NCBI GenBank assembly: GCA_902729315.2 | Contig: LR746273.1 | Span: forward strand, 1,059,001-1,123,000 | Direction: 5' to 3' | Length of the DNA stretch: 64,000 bases | Origin: Spirodela intermedia | Taxonomy: Eukaryota; Streptophyta; Magnoliopsida; Alismatales; Araceae | Position numbers and translations under genes: made by a program | The notes under the pieces: generated by a model | Seen by the model: the letters and a program-made list of their open reading frames with translations, nothing else | Database searches by the model: none | Told to the model about the DNA's origin: nothing | Part shown: one piece after another, positions 33,456 through 45,700 of the stretch | Layout of the letters: each line of letters starts with the position of its first letter | Position numbering within the stretch: position 1 is the stretch's first letter

Positions 33456-36400
33456 GTAAGCACCTACCATTTATCTTTCTATGTCATTCTACTGGGGAGC
33501 TTTGAGGGATGGGAGATGGGAGGGCGACGGAGAGAGCGAGAGGGACGGGAGGCCGGGGCGGGCCACGAGGTCAGGCCGATCCATTCTGTTCAATCGGTAT
33601 CCTTTCACCCTTCGGTCCGACCGTCGAATCCGTCCATTGATCCCCTTTGATGCCACGCTTGAGCGGAGGTAAGCCACGGCAACACGGCCGACACGACGAC
33701 GACGACGAACGCCTTGTCCCTTGCACCGGTCTCCGGCCGGCAGTACGCGCCGCCGCGGCACGAGTTGACCGGCCCACGGAATTAATCTTTTGGCTGATTC
33801 TTCACACTTGAAGCGAAAGCGGTGGGTTTCTCTCGCCTCAGACGTTCGATTGGACGAGGTGGATTTCTCTCGGACGTCCATCTGCCGGGGTCGACACCGA
33901 CTTGGGTCCGCCTGAACCCTATATAATGTGGTTTGAATTGCGTCATTCCCACTTGAATTTTTCGCACATCTTCTGCCCTCTTTTGTCACAACCCGTTCGA
34001 GAAGTTTCCGGGTTTCCAACTACCCCTCGACGAACTCCGTTGTGTCGATCGTGGGGCTTTCCAGCAGCTTGGGTGTAAGGTTCTCCCTCTTCCTCTCTGT
34101 TCGCGTGTTTTCGTCTGCTTGTTTGTGGTCCTTGCTGGTGAGTAATCGCGGGAACCCTTTTGTGTTGGTATTCCTCGTGACTTCGTTCAGATGTTTTTTC
34201 TTGGGTTTGGGCTCGGTTCTCTGATGGATCTGTGTTCGTTGTTTTCTATGAAGATGTTGTGTACCCATTTTGTGCCCTCTGCCGTGGTGTTTACATCATA
34301 CCGCTAGTTGATGGGCATAAGACTTCCACAATTCGTTCGTTTGAGGGATTTTTACCTGGCACATTCACTCGTCTCGTTTGCATTAACATTTTGTGAATTT
34401 TCTGCTGACAAGTTTGGACGATAAATCCCTAGAATCTGGAACTGCAATTAAAGGAAAAGAGAAAAGGAATTTCTCGTTAGAATGAGTACAGTACGCGTAC
34501 TTGTCATAGAGTTTTGTTTGAACGACGAATCTACATGAAAATTGGGTGTTGTTGGATAGCATATTCGTATAAAGTTTATTGATTTTATTTTTTTCCGTGG
34601 ATACCAGATGTCCCCGATTGCTGCAATTTTTTTTCCTATTTTCGTTCCTTTAATCTGGTTAATGTGAATCTTTTGCATCCGTGTTTGGTCACGATTTCAT
34701 TGAGCAAAAGAAGATGAGTTATAAGTACGATAACTCATCTCATGCAAAATTTATTTCACTGGGATTCAAAGGTAAATTTTGACGAACAGTATAGGCCAGA
34801 AACTGGGGAATGAAATAGCCAGAAGTGAGCTTGAACATACTAATTTCCTATCTTGGAAGCTTAAAGTTAATTTATTTTTCTCTATCTGTTGGGGACTCAG
34901 CTTGTTATGGAGAACTGATTTCAGAGTAGACTAACTTGAAACTCACGTGTCCTAGGAAACCAAGCTTATATATATAATGGAAAGGTATATAGTTACTTTC
35001 TAGTTATTGAATGAAACAAATGAAAAATTCAAGATTTTTAATTTCTAAATCCAAGATTCCTAACCTGTACAACAAAATGAAACAAGAAATAAATGAAGCC
35101 TCTTTGTTAGTTTTGTTCGTCGTTTCTTCGATTGGTTATTCTTATGTTGCTCTTGTTGGAGAAGTGGTTACTCTTTTGAAAAAAATCGAGGCTCTTTTTC
35201 GGAAGATCCTAAATCTCTAGAAGAGCAGATGATGATATAAGGGAGGAGTTGTCTTCCTGAAGTCATCCTTCCCCTTCAAAGAACAGTTAATGACTGTAAA
35301 TCTCTAGTAGGCTGTTGAATCTTCAATCTTACGTTTTGCTTTTCTTTTTTAATGCATTCTTTGGGGGGCATGCGAGTTGTACACTTTCATCAGTTTTAGT
35401 GGACTTTATGGCAACATCATTTTATTCTTTGATTGATGTGTTAGGAGTCGAAAGCGAATAAAACACCTTGAAGCTGGCTTCTTTTTCTCGAAGAGTTTAA
35501 GGTTACGAAGGTTAATAAACTTTCTATCAACTTGTTTGAGCCCCTCAGATGAATCTGAATCTAATTGTACTATTCCTGGGCACTTTTCCGTTCAGTGGCA
35601 AATGAATTATGTTACCAGCATTTCGACATGCCTAAGTCAATCCCTTAAGGGTAGGTTATCAGAGACATTTCGTGCTTCTTTTTGCCTCCAACAATGGTCT
35701 TATAATTTGGTGTCCTCTCGGATATTGCTTCTCTCGATGATGTACCTCTGGCTGACTGCTCGTTAGAAGAAATTCCTCAAAGCTCCCGTTCAGGAGCTTC
35801 GTTGGCATATATTGGGTCTTCCGGACCTTGGGAACTAGATGCAAATGCCCATTTACATTCCGCTGGTGGGCTAAAATTTTATTCCACATATTCAGCCAGA
35901 TACGTGCGTTGTCTTCCCAGCCTACTACCAACTTTTCGCCTGAAAAGTATGGTGTTGATGCTGGTGCTATGTCGGTAGCTTTAGGGATAAAGATATGGAA
36001 GGTCAATAAAGTGAGAAGTGTCTAAGTGACAAAGAAGTGATCTGGATAAAAATAGCAAGAAGAGGAGACGGAAGGGGAGTAGGCTGATTCTTAGATGATA
36101 TGTTGCACGTTTGTGCAAAATTATTTTGAGAAAGTTTATCTTTGATATTGAAACTTGAAGGATAATCTGCAACCATTCTTACTATGCTGAGTTTTTTTTT
36201 TGCAGACCTTAGATTTCTTGCCGTTTTTTGTTTAAACTTCGAGAGCGCTATAGAAAGAAAAAAATCAAGGATGAGAGCTTTAGTGTCCAGGTTCGGACAG
36301 GATTGTAGGGAACTTGTGTCAACGAGGATGTTTTGAGGGATAGCCAGTCATTTGTTTTCAATAACTCCACGCCACATGCCCTCCTGGCTCAAAAAAAGGA

Positions 36401-37207
36401 CCATGGAATCTTCTGTGCATACAGTAGCATGCATGCTTTTAATGCCCAAATGGCTTATGCGATGTAACCCGCATCCCAAAAAAAAGTGCGCCATTATAGA
36501 ATGTACTTCATAAGTGTCGGAGATGGTTACATTTTCTCTTCTGTCTCAAAAAAATGTCAAGCTGAGTGCGAAATGTTATAGTGGCAGTGTCCTAATTGTG
36601 CCTTTTACCAGAAAAGGAGGATCCATATGTACCATTTGCACCTATCTCTTGAGCATACAGAAGATGCATCCTTGTAATGCTCATATCGCTTATGTGACGT
36701 AGTCAGCATCATAAAAATAAGTGCGTCATTCTAGAATTTACTTCAGAATAATCGGAGATGCTTACATTTTCTGCATGGTGAATCCAAATTCATTAATCTT
36801 AATTCGACTTTGTAATAATGTTTTCATGCAAACGTTAAGTAACTTGGTTAACCCTGTTCGTCACGGAAAAAAAATTGCATTTTTTTTCATTTTTTGCCTT
36901 TTTCCCTGGTGTCTTGATGGATTTGACTTGTATTTCTTTCTCCAATTTGGCGAATCCACCCTATCAAATTTTGATATATATCTCTCTCTCAACCGATTTT
37001 AGAAGTGAACCTTATCAGGGATTTGCCCAAGTGAAAGGGGGTTGCTAATTTTTTTAATTATAGTGCAGTTCCGGTCATCATACGGTCTGTCAGTTTACAC
37101 TGACTATGTGGCTATGCTAATCTGTGCTTTTAATTGACATTATGGGACTTTTTTTTATTGGGATAGCTTTATCGTAACTCACTTTTATGTGTTCTGTGAC
37201 AAAGCAG
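33456..37207 (+). other. long 5' leader intron of DRE2 (inferred)
   Basis: About 3.75 kb between the leader donor and the first coding exon. It contains a TATA-like TATATAATG at 33920-33928, a diverged direct repeat pair at 36415-36772, and a 115-residue minus-strand frame at 35659-36006 that I do not recognise. No conserved plant gene is supported in it. Confidence 0.4.
36415..36772 (+). repeat. diverged direct repeat pair in DRE2 leader intron
   Basis: Copies at 36415-36537 and 36652-36772 align along their whole length. Shared stretches include GCATACAG, CGGAGATG, GTTACATTTTCT against CTTACATTTTCT, and AAGTGCGCCATT against AAGTGCGTCATT. The offset is about 237 bases. It looks like an old tandem duplication or two fragments of one repeat. 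Confidence 0.7.
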
Positions 37208-37242
37208 TTACAATTGAGCAGTTGGTGGTGGGAGCTGTTGCA

Positions 37243-39133
37243 ATGAAGCAGAGTGCTCTTCTGCTCACAGATAGTGATTTTGTGCCGGTGGGTGCAGCTC
37301 TGTCTGCAATCAGAGGATTTCAAGATCTTGGAGAGGATGACTTGCTCGTAATTACTCGAGCATTACAACTAAGTAATGTCTTCTACCTAATCTATCCGAT
37401 ACTTGTCCAGATTTTTCTTTTCTCCTACTAGTTTGCATTATAAATTTCAACTGGATCTTAATGGTTACATCTTAACATCTTTTTACTGAGCAGGCTCAAT
37501 CTTTTCATTTCTCCTTATTTTTTTGGAATAAGGAATCATTACCAAAAAAATAAAGTGCTCCAACATAAATTTTGCCCTTTTTCCCCAAATAATGTTGTGC
37601 ACATTGATCTTACTTCACAGAACTTCATGCTTTCAACCAGATTTTGATGACTTTTATTTGGCATCATGATGATAGCAAGCACTGTACCAGGGAACTGTTT
37701 CTCTAGGTCCTAAGCTGAACCCAGATAGTGGTGATGATGATTGATGATCTTGATATATTCATTTTACCTCTCTGCGTGTCACTTAGAAAAGCTGTCTCAC
37801 CAGCTATGTATAGTCGAGTTCACAAGCAAGCTGTGGCGTGAATTGAATCCATAATCTCTCTTGTTTCTGACTGTAACAGCAGGACAGCTGCCGTTTGAGC
37901 CAGCATCCTTGAGCGTCATCGTGTTCGCTTCAAAATCACTTGAGCTTCCTGGGGAGCAATGGTTTGAAGACGTCATCAGAGTACTGAAGCCAGGGGGAAC
38001 GATCGTCATACAGACTTTTCTTCCAGTAGCAGATCATGGAGACAAGGTGGGGGCGGATTCTATCCTATGTCTGCTCTTCAGTTGTGCGATGAAACCTGTC
38101 ACCTGTTTGAGATATATATGCTTTCTTGCAGCCAAGTTCTGCTCTAGAACGAAAGCTGCTCTTTGCAGGGTTTCTGGAAGTGCATCTGATCGACATGAAG
38201 TCGGTCCTGCAACCCGAAGACACTACTCTGCTTCTCACAGTGAGTGGGGGGGTGTCAAAGAAGTTTATCTACCCTGGAGTTTTCCTTTCCCCACCGTGCT
38301 CTCTCTTTGGTAATTACAGTTAAAAAAAAATGGAAATTTCTGCAGATGAAGGCCAAGAAGGCATCTTGGGTGGTGGGTTCATCGTTCTCTCTGAAGAAGA
38401 GGGTTTTGCCCAAAATCCAGATCGAGGATGAGTTGGATTTGATCGACGAGGACAGCCTCCTGACTGAAGAGGATCTGAAGAAGCCAGAGCTCCCCCCTGG
38501 TGAGATGAATGATTTGGTGGCTACTCATCAACGTTGTTTGTTCCCTCCCCCCATCCGCCGCCTCCAATCTCTTCTTGAGCCCATATCTTCTTATCTATCA
38601 TCTGCTGTTTTCCCCTGCAGTTGGAGATTGCGAGGTTGGGAGCACCCGGAAAGCCTGCAAGAACTGCACCTGCGGTCGTGCTGAGGAAGAGCAGAAGGTG
38701 CAGAAGTTGGCCCTGACCTCCGAGCTGCTGGATAACCCCAAGTCAGCCTGCGGCAGTGTAAGGCTTCCCTTCACATATATAGATATATATATATTATACA
38801 TAAACGTGTATTTATTCGATCTCAAATTCACCATAATAAGTATTTATATAATTTATTTATTTACATTTATCATTTCCCCTCCGAGATGTATGAGATCCCA
38901 TGATTTTGCAGTGCGGTCTGGGAGATGCATTCCGGTGTGGGACTTGCCCCTACCGAGGTCTCCCCCCATTCCAGCTCGGGGAAAAGGTAATGGCGGAAGC
39001 GGGTGCCCCCCTGAGCTCTCAGATGACTCGGGAAGAGAGGGAAGTTCTTCTTTCGCAGTACTTAAAAAAAAAATGCCGTCTCCCTTCTGTGCAGGTCTCT
39101 CTATCTGGGAGCTTTCTTGCAGCCGATATTTGA
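37243..39133 (+). CDS. DRE2: anamorsin homolog DRE2 (CIAPIN1)
   Basis: DRE2 is an Fe-S protein that passes electrons in the early step of cytosolic iron-sulphur cluster assembly, together with a diflavin reductase (TAH18/ATR3). Seven coding exons join in phase: 37243-37372, 37880-38046, 38132-38239, 38346-38499, 38621-38757, 38912-38986 and 39095-39133, for 269 residues, near the plant norm. The N-terminal part is the degenerate methyltransferase-like domain ([27 protein letters not shown]). A linker reads [20 protein letters not shown]. Cluster motif one is C190-x8-C199-x2-C202-x-C204 ([15 protein letters not shown]). Motif two is C230-x2-C233-x7-C241-x2-C244 ([15 protein letters not shown]), and the protein ends FLAADI. 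The start is set by alignment of the N-terminus with known DRE2. The acceptor at 37877-37882 is CAGCAG, so two in-frame products are possible. Confidence 0.96.
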
Positions 39134-39759
39134 AACCCAAGGAGGACGGAAGGGGAGCGAGAATTCTTGCCAGAATAAGTAAGAAAATTCAGGTTTGACC
39201 CAGTTGTTGGGGAGTCAACGGCCTTGTTCCAAGTCATTCACTTGGAAACCTAATCCCCAACTTTTTCCAACTTTCTAGAATTAGTTCATTTTCCATAATC
39301 TTGATTCGATACGCTTCACATGCGCTGCAGCATAAGGAATGTTCTTCTCGAATATTTTTATATAAAAGAAAGTTTTTTTCTTCTATTTACTGCTGTTTTC
39401 CGAATTTATATACAGTAAATTATTAATTTGTACGTATTTATTACCTTCCTATTCTTTGTTATTGAAGATAAAGGTGCCTTCAAAGTCTTCTTAATCTCTC
39501 TCGTCCTTTTAAAATAAGATATTACCCTTTAAAAAATAATTAGATATTTGTCTAAATTTGATATTTCGCTGACTCGCCCAAGGGGGTTTTAGGTAACTTC
39601 GCATTTGCCGCTATTGAACCATATGTAGAATGAGGATGCACGAAAATTTAACAATTTTAACGAGAGCTCCCGAACCCCACAACCACAGAGCCGTAGAATC
39701 TGTATCGGACGGCTAGCATCTCTCGATCCTTCCAACCTTCTTGGCGCCGCCTCCGACGA
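39134..39759. other. convergent 3' flanks of DRE2 and the thioredoxin-UPF0301 gene
   Basis: AT-rich sequence holding both 3' untranslated regions. No other gene is visible. Confidence 0.6.
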
Positions 39760-42700
39760 TCACGACGATGAAGTTGAAGAAGAAGAGGTACCTGGGGATG
39801 ATGACTGGGCGGCGGCAGAGTAGTCGTCGCCGCCGTCATCGGGCCACTCCAGGCCTCCGGCGGCGAGGTGGCCCACCTGCCAGACCCCGTCGGCCAGCTC
39901 GTCGGCGAGCTGGGTCCACCCCCACCTAGAGTACCCGAAGAAGAACCACAGGTCTCCGGCGGCGGCGGAGGCGGGGCTGCGGGACCTGATCTGGCCGACG
40001 GCGGCGCCGGTGGCGAAGGGGTCGCCGAAGAACAGGGCGCCCTCCGCCACCTGGGTGTAGCCCTGCAGTGGCTTCCGGGCCAGGCTGAGTAAGGGGAAGT
40101 TCCTCAAACTCACCGGGCCACCGTGGCAGAGCGTCGCCGCCCTGAGCGCCTCCACGTCCAGGTCCAGCCCCTCGAAGACCTCCCAGCTGAGCCGCCGGTT
40201 CAAGATCAGCCCTTGAAAGCCGCTGTCCTGGTCAGCTCTCACGATCAGTACGGAGGCGTTCTCGAAAGGGTACGCCCCCACAAGCTTCTCCGTCGCCGTG
40301 AGGACGGACCCCACCTCCACCGTCGCCGCATCGCCGCCGGATTCCTGATCGGCGGCTGGAATGACGGGCTCCGAGATCGGGGACCCCTCCGGGCGGCGGC
40401 GGGCGTTTCCTGAGAAGGCCCCGTCGTCCGGCGGCTCTCCGTCGCCATCTCTCCGCGTTGACCGGCTCCACAAGATGCCTGCAGAGAGAAACCATGGTCA
40501 ACGGGGTCCAGGGTTCCCGATCTTTAAAAGTCAAACCCAGACGTAACATTCAATCTTTTCCTTCTCCGTATATAACGTAACAGGTTGATATGTACATAAA
40601 ACGACCGACCATGGAAAAATAAAAGACGAACAGCAAACCTTGAAAAACAAAAAAACAAAAAAAAGATAGGAAAAAAAGAGGAGCTCGTAGCTCGTTCACC
40701 TCTGTATTCATTGACAACGTGGGAGCTGGTTCCATGTTCTGCGAGAAACTCGAAGATGTCGAGCACTGATGCAGGGCCTTGGTAAGTGATGGCGTCTCTG
40801 TCTTTGCCCGGAAAGAGGAGCAGGGTCGGATAGTCTTCTCCCTGAATCTCCCAGGTTGAAAATCAGAGAGAAAATGATAAATAACATACCACTGGAGTCG
40901 ATCCTTTGCGCTAAATATTATATGATTCCAACATATAATAACACTGATGATGATGATGATGGTCCATGACGTTCTCCGTTTTCTATTTCTACCCATCTTC
41001 CCACGCTCACTACCCATTCTGATTTTCTATATAAAGAAGCACGATCACGCATGCCAAACTCGACCAAGGGCCTCTGGCAGTAGACAATCACTTTGAAAGG
41101 CCCTGAGAGGCCTCAGCCTCTCTGTCATGGCATCTCACCTCGCCGACGGTGTGGATATGATACTAGAGAGAGACTGGTTGGTTGGCTCATAACACTCGCT
41201 CACTACGCTCCACCCACAATGCCCGAGTCTTATCTACTGAAATGAATTAGAAAGAGACTCAGATGCAGATGCAGATCGCGGAAGAAATTATGCGAGCTCG
41301 GATGATTATTACCTTGCCAAATTTGGATAAGATTGAGCTGCAATCGTTCAACGTGCAGTCCATGCGGTAGATAGATGGGAAACCATTTACAGGGACATCC
41401 GCCGCCTTAACTGCAAGAGAAATGATTGGCGGTAAATGATAAGCAGAGAACCATGCGTGGATGATGAGAGAGGAAAGAAACTAGGAAAGAAAGAAAAAAC
41501 TTTATTTGGCCCAAATCTTGGCTGTTAAAAGATCGTCCAAGTTTCAACCTCAGCCGTTAATTATTTCCTAGGGTTAAAATAGTAAACCACCATGGTGAAT
41601 CATCCTCTGACTAAAATAGTCTAAATTATTGATAGTATTAGAGGAAGAGAAATATTTGAACAGCGACATAAGTTCTTCGAGTTATCAATGGACAGATCAT
41701 AGCAGGGAAGGAAAGAATGCAGTGGATTGCTGGGTTACATGAAGATTTTAAGCAAGATGAGAACAGGCCACAGGAGAAGTAAATCAAAGAGAAAAAAAGT
41801 CGAAAAAATCCTGTTTAAATGATCTCCGCATATCTGGGGATCTTGCTGAAAGTATTTATCTCGGATCTTATAGACAGACAAGATAAGATTGTTCCAAGGA
41901 AAAAGCCCATAGCTTTACACATCTGTGAGACATCTCCTTTGAGTCGCCCATATTTTTCTGAATCGAATGTATCTCACGATCTACAGGATTTTTACTCCCC
42001 AGCTATCAATGCAACAAAACAACTGACAATTGATGATATTCCGTTCCCAGACCTATGAAATATATAGACTAATCCAGTAGAAAGACCATTCTACTACCAA
42101 TACTATCAAGGAATTAATCAAAGCCAAGAGAATTTCAAGTAAACCAACAAGCTTTGGGAGGAAGACCGTGCCTCTATGATGGCATATGATTATTGCCAAA
42201 TTTTCACCATATAAACCTCAGAGAAGGAAATGTGCGCATTGCATTTTATTTTTTTTACGGATTAGAAAAATATAGGCATTATTAGTCCCTCCGACAGGCC
42301 AAAAAAAAAAAAAAAAGAGAGCTAGTTATTAACTAAACAAGAAATGCAGGTCCAAGAAAAGAAAAATATACCGCGACACTATTTCGATGGTCGCCAAAGT
42401 GATTGATCAAACACACTGTGAAGAGCAAATAAAATCTTTAAAGAGCCATGTAGATGTTACCTGCGGGGTCACCTCTTAACCAATGCTCTAAGCCTTTAAA
42501 AGCTCTGTAAACTTCACGAACTACCAGTTCCATCCTCTGGCAAAATCCACACCAAGGATTGCAAAAGAGAACCAGTTTATCACCCTTCGGAGTACAGGCA
42601 AAGCCCCTGTCGTCACATTGTGCAGAGCCTAGAAACAGATCTTCAAACGCGTTGGCTGCGACCCATGGGACGCCGTCAACTTCATGGAAATCCAGATTCA

Positions 42701-45700
42701 CGAATGGGGGGCTTGGATACTCCCTAGGGCTTTGACTAAATCGTTCTGAACGCTGATGTGGAAAGAGGCTTCCATTCAGGAATTTGTCAACAAAGTTGAC
42801 GTAGGAATCAAAAGCGCATTCTGTTCCCTTGGGCAGGACGTAATGTTTCTGAGAAACTGGGTCAAGTATCACAAATGATGGGATCTTTGAACCTCCTGTC
42901 AAGCTTTTAAGCAGCCGATACCCACCATCTGAGAAGAAAAAGGACCCTGTGAAAGCACGTCGATTAGATTGTCGATGATTTAAATCATCAGTCCCTGTTG
43001 TATCTTTTCCTTTTGCCGTATCAGATCCCGCGGATGGCGCATTAGGAGGAGACTGAGCAGAAAAACCAGAAATTTTAGGGTTGCTGCCACGATTTTGAAA
43101 ATCATCCTTTGATGACTCCTGGGATGATTTTTCAAGAGCTAATCGTTTCTCTATTCTGCACTGAGATAGTTCCTGGATAGGAATAACAGATCTGATGGTG
43201 AGAAGTTCAGATTTGTGCCCATCTTTTACTGCAGCTACACACGTTGCCCCTACAGAATTGTCATCATGCACGTTGACATTGGATTCCACTGGACGTTCCA
43301 AGACTTTGGTCTCCGACTTCATTATCAAACTGTCACTGGGGCTTTTAGATTGATCATTTTCTCCATTTACTGGCGGCGAATCTATTACTTCGACATCAAA
43401 ATCATCAGACAGAAGCTGAAAACCAATATCCTTTGCTAATACACTAATTTTTATTTCTTTCTTCTGCACAGCAGAGTTCTGTCGTTGAAGCCACTGTCGC
43501 AGAACAGCATATGCAGTATTTTCTAGACTACCATCGGGGACCTTACCTAAGGATACTCTTTCACCTTCATTTGCAATCACAGAAGATACTTTATCATCGT
43601 CTTTTGTTGTTTTCAATGATAATGAACCCTTAATTTTTGCACGCCCATTAAAGCCTGAAATTCCTCTATTTTGTGATTCCTGGAATGTCTCCCATGCTGA
43701 AAGATCTGAATTGAAGATTTGGTAGTAATGCGCAAGCTGTCTATAAACCTCAAGTGCGGACTTGCTGTCTTCCCTGATACTTGGTGAAGCTGATGATCTA
43801 TCAATAAAGAGAACGAGAGACGGTCTATCTACAGGAAATACGCCTTCCTGGTTTCTCTGATCCCCATCAACCTATAACAGAATTTAAAGAAAGCTATCAA
43901 TTGGAAGTCTATAAATAGTTTACTACTCCAGTGTAGTAAAATGATTGGTGTTAAATAACAAAAGAGGAAAATTAAAAATCCTTTTTACAGCCAAGACAAA
44001 TAGCCGAGTAACTGACACGATTTTTGAGAACATTTATAGATCTATTCGTCTTCATTGATTAAAATTTGACTGTCCATTTTAGGGTATGACGTTTCCATTT
44101 GCTGAAATTCTGAAAAGTCAAACAAAAAGATTCTAGGAATCAAAATGCACGAAGAAAAAGGCAAAACTTTATTCATAACTCTGCTGACACGGACAAAAAA
44201 ATAATTTCCCTCGCCTCCTCAGGAGACTCAGGCTACGGCTCTTTAAGTGAGACCACTAAATGCCCCAACTCCGTCAGAGTTTTGTTACCCTAAATCTTAT
44301 TCCCCCAAGCCTTATGTATATCAACCAAAAAATGCCTAAACACTACGCCTCTGCCATTTCAGAGCTAGCTGTCCCTTAAAGAGAGAATAAACCAGCATTC
44401 CCCAATATACCCTCCAAACCCCACAGCAAAGAAGAACAGAGAATAGAGTAAAGAATCAAAAATATTCATTGCCACTGACCCCTATTTCTGATATTTTTCT
44501 TTGCTATGCTCGAGGATCCTCACTGAGAAAGGGATCTAGACAGGGAGGATATAAAATGAGGGCATTGGTTTTTAGAAGTACCTATGGAAACTTTCTTGCA
44601 TGTAAACAATCCATGTATTTACTACATTTTCGAATAGAATTCGACCGATCAATGGATTGGTTCTGATAGTCTTTGCCAGGATTGGGCATCGCCAACTCAT
44701 AATCCTTCACTGCAAGACATGCCTCTTTCCATTTTTTAAAAGCTTTCTTTGTATCTTCATCAGAAATGAAAGCGTTATCAAAGGTATTGACGAGATGCTG
44801 ACATAATGATGACCACACTGAAATGGCAAGATTAAGTTCCGTATGAACAAAGATCAAAGGAAAAATTTCAGTTTCTACAACCTAAAATAGTGGATAATCT
44901 TGTGTTCGGAAACAAAACCATTTTGCAATCTCACGAATTTAAAAACTATTTTCCAATATCAACAAAAAGATAGATACTGTTGTCCTCTACATTACAGGAA
45001 CCATTCAATACGGGTGTACTGAGCAAATTATTAGTTTTAAGACATCTAACCAACATGTTTTTAATTTTCCGTGGCTAAGCACCAGCTTGATAATAACAGA
45101 CGGCCAAAATCATGTCACACCACAATTTACCCAACATTAAGAAGGGAGGTGGTAAGATTTCCAATATGGTTTCATAGGATCTGATACATACATCATAACA
45201 GCTCTGGTAATTCAATCATGACATTGAGCTAGGTAATGACATTTTGAGAAGGAAATTCTATTGAACATCAGTGGAAACAATTGTATGACAGTTTCCTTGG
45301 TTAAATTCTGGAGGACAGCCGATCCTCCCAATTAAAATTACTAAATATTCGTCCAGAGCACATAAAATGAAGATAACTGAACCATAGGCTACCGTTATGT
45401 TCCCCAACATTTTCTTTCAAATGAAGGCAGTAATGCTCATCAAAATCATAATAGGATAAAAAAAAGAGAAAGCTTGATTAATAAGGTCCAGTTCCTCGTG
45501 ATGGAACATGGTCACATAAACTGTAGTGTACCTAAAAATGGAAAGTTTTGACAAGACAAATATCTAGGAACCAAAATATATCAACACATGCCCATATATT
45601 TCTATCATAAAGAACATAAGGGAAAGTAACTACACACACTACCTCATCAATAGGAGAATGACGCATCTGTAATGATACTCTGAGTGCATCCACATTCTCG

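Noticed and set aside
33489-34019. 176-residue minus-strand ORF, Arg-rich
   Set aside because: Highly basic composition typical of GC-rich leader DNA read in the wrong frame. It has no domain and overlaps the proposed DRE2 leader and TATA box.
35659-36006. 115-residue minus-strand ORF in the DRE2 leader intron
   Set aside because: The composition looks protein-like, but I recognise no family and see no promoter or supporting exons. It may be a repeat fragment, so it is not called as a gene.
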